Positions 51,356-60,511 of a stretch of DNA of 64,000 nt are shown piece after piece. Position 1 is the stretch's first letter. Every line of letters starts with the position of its first letter. The DNA is from JBCCGR01 sp039029195 (lineage in GTDB: Bacteria; Pseudomonadota; Alphaproteobacteria; Rhizobiales; Rhizobiaceae). The notes beneath the pieces are model-generated. The model was given only the letters and a program-made list of their open reading frames with translations. It did not search any database and was not told the DNA's origin. The stretch is from NCBI GenBank assembly GCA_039029195.1, contig JBCCGR010000015.1, positions 21,706 to 85,705 of the forward strand, given 5' to 3'. Both the position numbers and the translations under genes were made by a program.

Positions 51356-52048
51356 TTGCAATTGAGAGCGCGCACCAGCGAAGCTGACCGGCGACCAAAG
51401 GTCGACCTGGTTTATGACGAGCTTCGTTCGGCGATTCTCAGCGGGCACCGCGCACCGGGTGAATTCCTCGACAAGTCGGAATTGGCCGAAGAGTTTGGCG
51501 TCTCGCGCCAGCCCATTGCGAGTGCGATTGACCGGCTCGCGTTTGACGGTCTGGCGAAGGTCGTGCCGCAGCATGGTTCGTTCGTCACCAAGCTGGATCG
51601 CACAGCCATTTTCGAACGATTTTTCATTCGCCGCGCGATTGAGGTCGAACTTGTTCTGGTGGCCGCACAGTCCATTTCCGACGATGTGCTTGCCCAACTC
51701 AGCCACAATATCCGCTACCAGCAGGCCGCTCTGGACGGCGAGGACCTCTCAGGCTTCTTCCGGTTGGACATAGAGTTTCACGACCTTGTTCACTCGGTTC
51801 AGCCGAATGCCGAAGCCATTCGCATTTTGGAACGAACCACGTTGATTTTGGAGCGGGTGCGCCGGTTGCTGCTGCCCGTGGCTGGTCGGCCAAACAAGAC
51901 GCTGAACGAACACATTGCTATTCTCGATGCGCTGCGCAAGCATGATAGCGAGGCTGCAATGACGGCCATGCGCACACACATTGTCCGCGTGGAAAACCAA
52001 TTCAGGGAATTCGTTGATAAGAGGCCGCATCTTTTTGAAAACGGATAA
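51356..52048 (+). CDS. GntR family regulator (FCD domain)
   Basis: A 230-residue FadR-subfamily regulator. The N-terminal winged helix covers about residues 15-75 (KSELAEEFGVSRQPIASAIDRL). The all-helical FCD domain covers about 85-220, with histidines in DIEFHDLVHS and TAMRTHI that could bind metal. The start is TTG at 51356 with GGGAGG upstream; an ATG at 51346 is out of frame. It heads the ABC transporter operon and its probable operator is at 51320-51340. Confidence 0.88.
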   Translation: MQLRARTSEADRRPKVDLVYDELRSAILSGHRAPGEFLDKSELAEEFGVSRQPIASAIDRLAFDGLAKVVPQHGSFVTKLDRTAIFERFFIRRAIEVELVLVAAQSISDDVLAQLSHNIRYQQAALDGEDLSGFFRLDIEFHDLVHSVQPNAEAIRILERTTLILERVRRLLLPVAGRPNKTLNEHIAILDALRKHDSEAAMTAMRTHIVRVENQFREFVDKRPHLFENG

Positions 52049-52084
52049 AATCGCAAAACACAAAACCAGTGTAAGGAGGAGATC

Positions 52085-53575
52085 ATGAAACTGGGAATTG
52101 CCAAGAAGGCGCTTCTGGGAGGAGCCGCACTGATTGGGATGATGGTGGGTTCTGTCACATCATCTCAAGCAGGAGAGTTTGACGGGGTGACCGTCAACAT
52201 TCTCACACGCCCCGGACCGGTGATCGCCGGACGACTTGCCGAGCGTGGCGAAGAGTTCAAGAAAATGACCGGCGCTACCATTCGCGTGAATGAAGTGCCG
52301 TTTGCCGAAATCTTTCAGAAGCTTCTGACCGACTGGTCCACCGGCACCAACTCCATTGACGTGGGCGTATTCGCCTCCGGCTGGGCGGTTGAGCTGGCGG
52401 ATGCTGATCTGCTGGAAGATCTGGATCCATACATTGCCAAAGACGGCAAGATCGACATGGACGACATCGCGCCGTACTTCCGCGATTTCAACCAGAAGAT
52501 CGGTGGCAGCACCAAGCTGATCACAGTCGATGGCGACTTTCAGATGATCTACTATCGCCGCGACATTCTTGAAGCCGCCGGCCTAAAGCCGCCGCGCACG
52601 TGGGAAGACTACATCAAGGTTGCCGCTGCGGTTCACGGTCAGGACATGAATGGCGACGGCGAAGCTGACTACGGCTCGTGCATCTTCAAAAAGCGGAACG
52701 CCCAGGGCTATTTCGCCATCGGTACCGTTGCTGCCGGCATGGTTCAGTCGAAAGGCACGGGTGAAGGCCTGTTCTTTGACCCAGATACCATGAAGCCGAA
52801 GATCAACAATGCTGCCTGGAAGAAAGCCTTCGAACTCTACAAGGAAACCGGTAAATATGGTCCAGCGGATGAATTGAACCAGGATATCGGCGACACACGA
52901 GGTCTTGTCACTTCGGGCCGCTGCGCGTTGGTGATCGACTGGGGCGACATCGGCCCGTTGTCGATTGAAGACAATGCAAAAGCCATCAACGACAAGATGG
53001 GTGCTGTAATCTCTCCTGGCTCCACAGAAGTGCTCGACACTGCAACCGGCAAGCTGGTTCCGTGTGATGCCAACACCTGCCCGCATGCTGTGGACGGCGT
53101 GAACTACGCACCATACGCAGCCTTCGGTGGCTGGGCCGGTGCCGTCAACAAGAAGTCTGATGCCAAGGTCAAGGCAGCCGCATATGCGTTCCTGTCCTAC
53201 ATGAACCAGGCCGCTCAATCGAATGTTGATGTGACCATGGGCTGGACGGGCTACAACCCGTACCGCAACTCGCAGCTCAACAACACCGAGCTTTGGGTGA
53301 AAGCAGGTTTCAGCCAGGCTTTTGCTGAAAACTATCTCGGTGCGATCAAAGACAGCCTGAACCATCCAAACATGGCTTCAGACATGCGCATTCCGGGTGC
53401 TCAGCAGTACACCGCCGTCATCCTTGACCGTGAGCTTGCCCGCTATCTTGCTGGCGAAATTACTGTAGATCAGGCGCTCGCCAACATCGAAGAAGGCTGG
53501 GAAGAAATCACTGAAGACTTTGGCCGCGAAAGCCAGGCCAAGCTCTACAAGCTTTCTCTCGGCATCACGAACTGA
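52085..53575 (+). CDS. Sugar/polyol ABC transporter substrate-binding protein (family 1)
   Basis: A 496-residue extracellular binding protein, longer than the usual 410-440. The Sec signal peptide spans residues 1-29 (SSQAG). The binding core starts VTVNILTRPGPVIAGR. Residues 187-195 (DMNGDGEAD) form a DxNxDGxxD calcium-binding-like loop. KAAAYAFLSYMNQ and GWTGYNPYRNSQL are near the C-terminus. A GGAGGAG site precedes the ATG. It is followed by two permeases and an ATPase. The ligand is unknown. Confidence 0.9.
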   Translation: MKLGIAKKALLGGAALIGMMVGSVTSSQAGEFDGVTVNILTRPGPVIAGRLAERGEEFKKMTGATIRVNEVPFAEIFQKLLTDWSTGTNSIDVGVFASGWAVELADADLLEDLDPYIAKDGKIDMDDIAPYFRDFNQKIGGSTKLITVDGDFQMIYYRRDILEAAGLKPPRTWEDYIKVAAAVHGQDMNGDGEADYGSCIFKKRNAQGYFAIGTVAAGMVQSKGTGEGLFFDPDTMKPKINNAAWKKAFELYKETGKYGPADELNQDIGDTRGLVTSGRCALVIDWGDIGPLSIEDNAKAINDKMGAVISPGSTEVLDTATGKLVPCDANTCPHAVDGVNYAPYAAFGGWAGAVNKKSDAKVKAAAYAFLSYMNQAAQSNVDVTMGWTGYNPYRNSQLNNTELWVKAGFSQAFAENYLGAIKDSLNHPNMASDMRIPGAQQYTAVILDRELARYLAGEITVDQALANIEEGWEEITEDFGRESQAKLYKLSLGITN

Positions 53576-53585
53576 CCTCACTTAG

Positions 53586-54791
53586 ATGACGTCGACCGAT
53601 CAACAGATCGCCCGGAACCCGGGGAGAAATTCCCCGGGTTTCAACGCCGGCGGACAGGGTTCTCGACCGCATAACCGGCTGCCGGAGCGCACATTTTCCA
53701 TGCGAATGAGCGAATGGATGGATCGCCATTCCCGTTCGCTGTTCATCACCCCGGCTGTGGTGATGATCCTCATCTTCTCAATCTTTCCGCTGATTGCATC
53801 CCTCATTGTTGCCTTTTCCCGCATTCGCCTGCGCGGCGGCGGCTATCAGGTGCGGTTTGTCGGCTGGCGCAACTTTGAGAAACAGATTTTCGGGTCCGAA
53901 CAGTTTCACTTTCTGGGCACATTCACATCGATCAGCCTGCTTGGCTGGATCGTTGGCCTGAGCACCACCGCAGCCATCCTCTGGTGGATGATCAAATATT
54001 GCCGCACGAACTTTTCTGTCATCGGTTTTATCGGACGCCTGATCACGGCTTCCATGATGGTCGGACTTGCCTTCATGTTTGCAGCCACCGTTTTGAGCGG
54101 CAATCCGTTCGGCACACTCGGCACCACCCTCTTCTACGTGGTCATCGGATGTGGCATTCAGTTTATCATTGGCCTCGGGCTGGCCGTTTTGTGCGCGCAA
54201 CCCATTCGTGGTCGCAACTTCTTTCGGGTCGTGTTCTTCGTACCTTTGATGATCACGCCGATTGGCGTGGGTTACATCTTCCGCATGATGGCTGACACCA
54301 CCAAGGGGCCCATTTCCCCAATGTGGCAATGGTTTGGCCTGCAGGATTTCGCCTGGGCATCCGACCCGTGGACCGCTCGAGTGTTCATCATTGTCGGCGA
54401 CAGTTGGCAGTGGATACCCTTTATTTTCATTGTGCTGCTCGCAGCGTTGGAGAACATCCCCAAGGATTATATGGAAGCCGGGCACGTGGATGGCGCCAGC
54501 GAGTGGCAGATTTTTCGAGAGATCACCTGGCCGCAAATTCTTCCTGTTGCCGCAACCGTCATGCTGATCAGGGTGATTGAAGCCTTCAAGATCGTTGATC
54601 TACCCAACATCATGACATCAGGCGGACCGGGCATTGCGACGGAGTCCATGTCGCTCCACGCGTTTTTCGCCTGGCGATCACTCGATCTCGGGCAGGCGTC
54701 GGCGGTCGCCTATCTCCTCTTGTTCGTCACTGTGGTGACGTGCGTTTCCTTCTTCAATCTCGTCGTTCTAAATCGGATCCGGCAACAATGA
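53586..54791 (+). CDS. Sugar ABC transporter permease (MalF/UgpA type, with extra membrane insert)
   Basis: A 401-residue permease, about 100 longer than the family norm. After the first helix (about 53-78) an inserted block (about 110-180) adds two to three hydrophobic segments before the usual core. The EAA coupling loop is YMEAGHVDGASEWQIFREIT near residue 295. The N-terminal 40 residues are hydrophilic and proline/glycine-rich. It overlaps the second permease by ATGA. Confidence 0.9.
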   Translation: MTSTDQQIARNPGRNSPGFNAGGQGSRPHNRLPERTFSMRMSEWMDRHSRSLFITPAVVMILIFSIFPLIASLIVAFSRIRLRGGGYQVRFVGWRNFEKQIFGSEQFHFLGTFTSISLLGWIVGLSTTAAILWWMIKYCRTNFSVIGFIGRLITASMMVGLAFMFAATVLSGNPFGTLGTTLFYVVIGCGIQFIIGLGLAVLCAQPIRGRNFFRVVFFVPLMITPIGVGYIFRMMADTTKGPISPMWQWFGLQDFAWASDPWTARVFIIVGDSWQWIPFIFIVLLAALENIPKDYMEAGHVDGASEWQIFREITWPQILPVAATVMLIRVIEAFKIVDLPNIMTSGGPGIATESMSLHAFFAWRSLDLGQASAVAYLLLFVTVVTCVSFFNLVVLNRIRQQ

Positions 54792-55855
54792 CCGCAACAG
54801 CACCAACACAATCCAAGGGATTGATGCGAACTCTGTTCGAGCCACCCGCAGTCGGCAAAATGGCGACAGGCACCAAGCTGGTTGTCTACGGGCTGTTGCT
54901 GGCCTGGACGCTCTTCGTTCTGTTCCCGATCTACTGGTTGCTGATCACCTCTCTGAAGGGTCCGGCGGAGGTCAATTCCGGTCCGTTCTACGTGCCGTTT
55001 GTCGACTTCCAGCCGACACTTCAAGCCTGGAAGGATCTCTTGATCATCGACTATGAGGACACGCTTCGGGCCTATACGAACTCCATCATCATTTCGCTGA
55101 CATCCACCGCGCTCAGCGTGTTGATTGGTTCAATGGCGGCCTATGCGCTTGCGCGCGTGTCCTTCAAGCCGAACCTGATCACCATCCTGATTTTTGTGGC
55201 CGCAATGATCGGCTGCTTTGTTGGGATCGGTATCTACGGGGTCGACTGGAGGCTGACGCTTGCTTCGGCGACGGCGATCTTCTTTTTCCTCGCCTATGCT
55301 ATCGGAAAGCGGGTGAAGGTGCCGCTCGGCAATGGCGACATTCTGTTCTGGATCATCTCCCAGCGCATATTGGCGCCGGTGGTCGTGGTGGTTCCGATTT
55401 ACATGATGTTCCAGACCGTGCGTCTGCTCGACACCCACCTTGCGATCATTCTCACCTATGCGGTGGTCAATCTGCCCATTGTGGTCTGGCTGATGTACGA
55501 CTTCTTCTCCTCGATCCCGAAGGATCTGGAAGAAAGCGCTCAACTTGACGGCGCAACCATGATCATGACTTTCCGCGAGATTGTTCTGCCACTTTCCAAA
55601 GCCGGACTGGCTGCAACCACACTGCTGGTGATGATCCTGTCATGGAACGAATATCTGTTCGCGCTGTTCCTCTCAACCGCCAAGGCGCAGACAATGCCAA
55701 TTCTGGTCGCCGCCATGAATGCCGGTGAACGCGGAATCCTGTGGTGGACCATGTCTGCCGTCATCGTGGTGATGATCATTCCTGTTGTTCTTCTCGCCGT
55801 CGCTCTGCAACGGTTTATTTCGAAAGGTATCTTGATGGGGGCCGTGAAAGGATGA
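54788..55855 (+). CDS. Carbohydrate ABC transporter permease (MalG/UgpE type, with extra membrane insert)
   Basis: A 355-residue permease, about 75 longer than usual. The insert (about 128-190) adds two hydrophobic segments before RILAPVVVVVPIYMMFQ, where relatives are contiguous. The EAA loop is LEESAQLDGATMIMTFREIV near residue 253. The ATG at 54788 overlaps the upstream stop; it overlaps the ATPase gene by ATGA at its 3' end. Confidence 0.9.
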   Translation: MTATAPTQSKGLMRTLFEPPAVGKMATGTKLVVYGLLLAWTLFVLFPIYWLLITSLKGPAEVNSGPFYVPFVDFQPTLQAWKDLLIIDYEDTLRAYTNSIIISLTSTALSVLIGSMAAYALARVSFKPNLITILIFVAAMIGCFVGIGIYGVDWRLTLASATAIFFFLAYAIGKRVKVPLGNGDILFWIISQRILAPVVVVVPIYMMFQTVRLLDTHLAIILTYAVVNLPIVVWLMYDFFSSIPKDLEESAQLDGATMIMTFREIVLPLSKAGLAATTLLVMILSWNEYLFALFLSTAKAQTMPILVAAMNAGERGILWWTMSAVIVVMIIPVVLLAVALQRFISKGILMGAVKG

Positions 55856-56970
55856 GTGCATCTGCGCAAACCGCCACACGCGAGGCAACATCTCAGACCA
55901 AATCGCTCAACACGGCCAAGCGCCTGTCGATGCGCAATCTCAACAAGTATTATGGCGAGTTCCATGCCGTCATAGACTTGTCGATCGACATCGAACCTGG
56001 TGAATTTCTGGTGCTTTTGGGGCCCTCCGGCTGCGGCAAATCCACAGCGCTGCGCATGATCGCCGGCCTTGAAGATATATCGACCGGCACCATCGAACTG
56101 GGCGAAACCGACGTTACCACGGTGCTTCCAAAGTATCGTGACATCGCCATGGTGTTTCAGTCTTATGCGCTTTATCCGCACAAGACTGTGGCTGAAAATA
56201 TCGGCTTCCCGCTAAAAGTGGCGAAGGTTCCCAAGGCGGAATTGGATCAGGCGGTGCTTGATGCTGCCAATCAGGTTCAGCTTGGCGAATTGCTCGGACG
56301 CTATCCTCGTCAACTGTCGGGTGGTCAGCGTCAGCGCGTGGCGCTGGCGCGCGCCATTGTTCGCCGCCCGGCATGCTTTTTGATGGATGAACCTCTTTCC
56401 AATCTCGATGCGAAACTGCGCGGCTTTATGCGGGCGGAACTGAAGCACATGCAGCGCGAATTGGGCGTGACGACCGTCTATGTGACCCACGATCAAATCG
56501 AAGCCATGACACTGGCGCATCGCGTTGCGATCATGAAAGAGGGTGTGCTGCAGCAGCTCGACACCCCGAAGGAAGTCTACAACAACCCGGCCAACCTGTT
56601 CGTGGCAGGCTTCATGGGCTCTCCGCCCATGAACTTTGTGAACGGTCGCATCGAAGGCGGGACATTCACCTGTCATCAGGGTCGCGCACCAGTCGCGGGA
56701 TATGGCGATCACGTCAATGTGGAGTTCGGCTTCCGCCCGGAAGACACGGTGATCTGTTCTGAAGACGAAGCGCACCTTTCCGGCGTTGTTTATTCATCCG
56801 AAATGACTGGCAACGAAACGATTGTCACCTGCACGATTGGCCATTCCACTGTGGTCGTGAAAGCCGACAAGGACTACGAGATCGACATGAACGAAGTGGT
56901 TCATATCAAGGCTGATCTTGAGAAAGTCTGCCTGTTTGATGGAGGTTCCGGCGAACGTTTGCGGGGGTGA
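55852..56970 (+). CDS. Carbohydrate ABC transporter ATP-binding protein (UgpC/MalK type)
   Basis: A 372-residue ATPase with an ABC domain and a C-terminal TOBE-like regulatory part. Walker A GPSGCGKST begins at residue 57. LSGGQRQRVALARAIVRRP is near residue 156, Walker B CFLMDEPLSNLDAKLR follows, and the switch histidine is in YVTHDQIEA. An N-terminal extension of about 25 polar residues precedes the domain. The 230-bp gap after it (56971-57200) contains only a degenerate inverted sequence and no gene. Confidence 0.93.
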   Translation: MSASAQTATREATSQTKSLNTAKRLSMRNLNKYYGEFHAVIDLSIDIEPGEFLVLLGPSGCGKSTALRMIAGLEDISTGTIELGETDVTTVLPKYRDIAMVFQSYALYPHKTVAENIGFPLKVAKVPKAELDQAVLDAANQVQLGELLGRYPRQLSGGQRQRVALARAIVRRPACFLMDEPLSNLDAKLRGFMRAELKHMQRELGVTTVYVTHDQIEAMTLAHRVAIMKEGVLQQLDTPKEVYNNPANLFVAGFMGSPPMNFVNGRIEGGTFTCHQGRAPVAGYGDHVNVEFGFRPEDTVICSEDEAHLSGVVYSSEMTGNETIVTCTIGHSTVVVKADKDYEIDMNEVVHIKADLEKVCLFDGGSGERLRG

Positions 56971-57200
56971 TGCTTCATCAACAACTCAGTTCGCAGTTTC
57001 TTGGCTAACCGTCCTATCGTTGTCACCTTCGGGCCATTTGAGCGTCAGCGAAAATGTGACCCGGAGGGCCATTCCGTGATATCGTAGTCCCTACCCGAAC
57101 TTAGAGTGTACGGTGTGGGTTCCCGGATCACGATCTCGCGGTTTCACCACTCAATCGGTCCGGGAATGACGCCGGAGAGTGAAGGAAGAACACGTTTTTC

Positions 57201-58280
57201 ATGACCACCACCCTCCACCTTCATCCCAATGACTTTGCCGAGAAAGAGCGTATCATTTGCGAGTTCGGCGAGCTCACCGTCTCGACCTTCGTCTACTCCA
57301 CAGGCGTTGCAGCCTTGCGGGTCAAAAACAGCCGTGGTGAAATCATTGTCCTTCCCTATAAGGGGCATCAGATCTGGCGCGCGGCATTCGATGGGCGCGA
57401 TCTCTCAATGCAGACGCATTTTGATGAACCTGTCGACACGACCACCTATCTCGAAACCTACGGCGCCTTCTTTCTGCACTGCGGTGTGACTGCGATCGGC
57501 GCACCCGGACCTCAAGACAATCATAATCTTCATGGCGAAATCCCGAACGCCCCTTTCACCGACGCCCGGCTGGTGATCGACGAAGCCGCCGGATCAGTGA
57601 GCGTGGTCGGCTCCTATCGTTACATTCTGGCGTTCCAGCACCATTATCTGGCCACCGCCAGTGTGACGATGAAAGCTGGTGAAGCGCTGATTGATGTGTC
57701 TCTGGAGGTCGAAAACCGCAAGAACACGCCAACCGATCTCATGTATCTGGGCCATGCCAATTTCGCTCCGGCGGACCATGGCGAACTCCACTACACCGCG
57801 CATTATGATGCGGAGCACGTGCGGGTGCGCAAATCGATCCCATCTCATGTTACACCCCTGCCCGGCTATCAGGAGTTTCTGGACGAACTCGCCGACGATC
57901 CGGCGCAGCACCATGTGCTAAGGCCTGACCTGGCGTTTGATCCGGAGGTGGTGTTCTACATCGATTTTGAAAGCGACGATGAGGACCATGCTCATGCGTT
58001 GCAAAAACGGCCTGACGGCACGGCTGATTACATCCGCTTCCGCCCGGATCAGGTTGCGCATTCCCTACGCTGGATCTGCCGTACGCCCGACAAGAATGCC
58101 ATCGCCATTGTCTCACCGGCCACTTCTGGTGTTGAGGGCTTCACAACCGAGAAAGAAGCAGGGCGCGTGGTCGCCCTTGAAGCCGGTGCAACCTGGCGGG
58201 TCGACATGGTAATGGGCACACTAACGGCAACCGAAACTGACGCAATGATTGACCACATCAACCATGTGATGGACCGATGA
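57201..58280 (+). CDS. DUF4432 / aldose 1-epimerase-like family protein
   Basis: A 359-residue protein of the DUF4432 family, related in fold to galactose mutarotases. Visible blocks are VLPYKGHQIWRAAFDGRDL near residue 51, LHCGVTAIGAPGPQDNHNLHGE near residue 94, and MYLGHANFAP near residue 182. Members are linked to sugar isomerisation or epimerisation; no exact reaction is assigned. It lies downstream of the sugar transporter and overlaps the BKACE gene by ATGA. Confidence 0.85.
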   Translation: MTTTLHLHPNDFAEKERIICEFGELTVSTFVYSTGVAALRVKNSRGEIIVLPYKGHQIWRAAFDGRDLSMQTHFDEPVDTTTYLETYGAFFLHCGVTAIGAPGPQDNHNLHGEIPNAPFTDARLVIDEAAGSVSVVGSYRYILAFQHHYLATASVTMKAGEALIDVSLEVENRKNTPTDLMYLGHANFAPADHGELHYTAHYDAEHVRVRKSIPSHVTPLPGYQEFLDELADDPAQHHVLRPDLAFDPEVVFYIDFESDDEDHAHALQKRPDGTADYIRFRPDQVAHSLRWICRTPDKNAIAIVSPATSGVEGFTTEKEAGRVVALEAGATWRVDMVMGTLTATETDAMIDHINHVMDR

Positions 58281-59050
58281 AACCCTTTCCTCAAATTATG
58301 GTCGCGCCCAACGGTGCACGCCGGACCAAAGCCGATCATCCGGCCATTCCTGTCTCAATCGAGGAGACGGTTGTGACCGCTCGCGCCTGTTTCGAAGCGG
58401 GTGCTGGAGCCATTCACGCCCATGTGCGCGACGAGACAGATGCGCATGTGCTTGATGTTGAACGCTACCGGTCATTGCTCGCCCAGATGCAACAATCTGT
58501 TCCGGACATGGTTGTGCAAATCACGACGGAAGCGGTGGGTCGCTACTCAGCGGAAGAACAGCGCACGCTGTTGAGGGAACTACGCCCGGCCTTCGCCTCA
58601 ATCGCACTGGCGGAGCTTATCAGCGATTGCGATGATGCTGCTTATGCGGCGTTCCTGATGGAACTCGAGACGCAGGGCACCCATCCGCAACACATTGTTT
58701 ACGATGCGGAGCAATTTTCCCGGCTGCTCACCATATTTGAAGAGCAGACCACCCCCACCCCTTTGCCGGACACACTGTTTGTTCTTGGTCGCTACACCAA
58801 AGGTCAGGTCAGCACGCCAGCAGATCTCGACCCTTTTTTGAAGATTCTCGCCCGCCACCCCGAAACACCGTGGACGATCTGTGCTTTTGGCCCGGGCGAA
58901 ACTGACTGTCTGGCGCGGGCTGCCGAGCTGGGGGGTCGCGTGCGCGTTGGGTTTGAAAACAGTCTTTGGAACCGGGATGGATCAGTGGCGACCGACAATG
59001 TCGAGCGGGTGCGCGAAGTCACAAAGGCCATTGAGGCGGTCACCCGATGA
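58277..59050 (+). CDS. BKACE family beta-keto acid cleavage enzyme (short form)
   Basis: A 257-residue DUF849 protein, shorter than the 312-residue paralogue at 6189-7127. The metal-binding HAHVRD is at residues 47-52 (His47, His49). Near the C-terminus VRVGFENSLWNRDG matches the family's RVGLEDS block. It is coupled to the DUF4432 gene, suggesting a beta-keto acid arises in breakdown of the imported sugar acid or polyol. Substrate unknown. Confidence 0.87.
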   Translation: MKPFPQIMVAPNGARRTKADHPAIPVSIEETVVTARACFEAGAGAIHAHVRDETDAHVLDVERYRSLLAQMQQSVPDMVVQITTEAVGRYSAEEQRTLLRELRPAFASIALAELISDCDDAAYAAFLMELETQGTHPQHIVYDAEQFSRLLTIFEEQTTPTPLPDTLFVLGRYTKGQVSTPADLDPFLKILARHPETPWTICAFGPGETDCLARAAELGGRVRVGFENSLWNRDGSVATDNVERVREVTKAIEAVTR

Positions 59051-59065
59051 CACGGCGGGAAAGGT

Positions 59066-59443
59066 CTATCTGAAAGACCAGGGATCCGCGACGGCTTCTC
59101 CCAGACGCATCACCACCCACTCGCCAAGCCATTGATTTCCTGCGACAAAAAGATCCCAAATGCCGGGAATGCCCAGAACACATACAAAGCCGAAGATGAG
59201 GCTGAAATAGACGGACAGTTGCAGGTTTTTCAGACTGTCGAGGCGATAGTAGCCGGTTAGATCATCATACTCCGTGCCGAAGATATGATCGCCCATGCTG
59301 TAGCCGGAAGAGAACAGAATATTGACTGTGTTGCTGTCTGAAATCCTGTCCGGAAACGGGTTGAACGTGGCACGCACCACATGGGCGAGACATCCGAACA
59401 GGATGAACTCCAATCCAAATATGGTTGCCCAAAAGAACTCCAT
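59066..59443 (-). CDS. Small hypothetical membrane protein
   Basis: A 125-residue protein with two hydrophobic segments, about residues 5-25 and 77-100, separated by a polar loop (SDSNTVNILFSSGYSMGDHIFGT). I recognise no family. It has an ATG at 59443 and converges on the BKACE gene across 15 bp. Confidence 0.6.
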   Translation of the reverse strand: MEFFWATIFGLEFILFGCLAHVVRATFNPFPDRISDSNTVNILFSSGYSMGDHIFGTEYDDLTGYYRLDSLKNLQLSVYFSLIFGFVCVLGIPGIWDLFVAGNQWLGEWVVMRLGEAVADPWSFR

Positions 59444-59567
59444 TGTTGAACGGCGATGCCTTGCTATGGCTGAGGTTTCGCCACTGCCCTATCACCGAAT
59501 TGAAAAGATTGGTTAAACGGCTGGAATCGTGGCGATGTTCGCCGCACTGAGAAAACCGGTGAGCTCT

Positions 59568-60500
59568 TCAGTTTCGCGGCAGCCCTATTGTTGCAATCAC
59601 CGGCAGATGGTCTGAACCAAGATCAGGCCCGAGCCGAACTTTTGCGCTCGCTCCTTTCGGGATCAGCACATGATCAATCGGCAGTCCCAGAATCCCTATC
59701 CTCTTGGTAACATAGCGAAAATAGGTGAAGCGCAGCCCAGCAATCACCTCTGTTTTTGACGCCATTGCAAGCCTCTCCACCGTTTTGCTCCAGGGTACCG
59801 CATTGAAGTCCCCGGCAAGAATTATCGGCCCGGTAAGGTTCCGGAGCTTTTGGCTCAGCCGGTCAACATCATTCCACTGACCATATGGCCACGGCCAAAA
59901 CAGATGAACGTTGGCGACCGTGAAAACGGAACTCCCCTTGCGCAGTCTCACCCAGGCAAACTGGCCTGTCTTCCCTTCACATGCTGTACTCTGATCACCG
60001 TCGAATGGCAGGCGGGAAAACACCGCAACATTGAAGCTACGGCTGGATTTGCAATCGATATGGTGCGGAAAATGCTCTCTCAACCAGTGCAGCAGGCCCT
60101 TGTCGGTCAGCGGGTGCATCTCCTGAATCGTAATGATATCAACATCTTCCGATTTGATATAGTCGATGATCGGCTGACCCGTCCGATTGCTGTACCGGAT
60201 GTTGAACTGCATCAGCGTGACATGGTCATCAGCTGCAAACTGTGTGAGTAACACAGGTGGAAATGCTGGCGAAAGAGTCGAAAAGCCCAGAATGGCAACA
60301 ACCAGTTGGGCCAACGAAACCAGCCTGTCGCGTAGCACGAAAGCCAGCACCGACACGACAAGGAGCACCAGCGCCAGATGAAGTCGAAAATGCACAAATG
60401 AATCCGCCGCCGGATGCCAGCGATTAGCGAACCCCACCAGAACTGCGACCGAAGCCAGCGCTCCGGCGAAGCGAAGAAGAAGGATGAAATTGTGGCGCAA
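59568..60500 (-). CDS. Endonuclease/exonuclease/phosphatase family protein
   Basis: A 310-residue protein with three N-terminal membrane segments (about residues 5-80) and a periplasmic-facing EEP domain. The catalytic blocks are QFNIRYSN, ITIQEMHP (Glu), LAGDFNAVPWS (Asp, Asn) and LGSDHLPVIATI (Asp-His). Such proteins cleave nucleic acid or phosphodiester/phosphomonoester substrates. The start is TTG at 60500. It lies 11 bp downstream of the PaiB gene on the same strand. Confidence 0.85.
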   Translation of the reverse strand: MRHNFILLLRFAGALASVAVLVGFANRWHPAADSFVHFRLHLALVLLVVSVLAFVLRDRLVSLAQLVVAILGFSTLSPAFPPVLLTQFAADDHVTLMQFNIRYSNRTGQPIIDYIKSEDVDIITIQEMHPLTDKGLLHWLREHFPHHIDCKSSRSFNVAVFSRLPFDGDQSTACEGKTGQFAWVRLRKGSSVFTVANVHLFWPWPYGQWNDVDRLSQKLRNLTGPIILAGDFNAVPWSKTVERLAMASKTEVIAGLRFTYFRYVTKRIGILGLPIDHVLIPKGASAKVRLGPDLGSDHLPVIATIGLPRN

Positions 60501-60511
60501 AACTTTGATTT

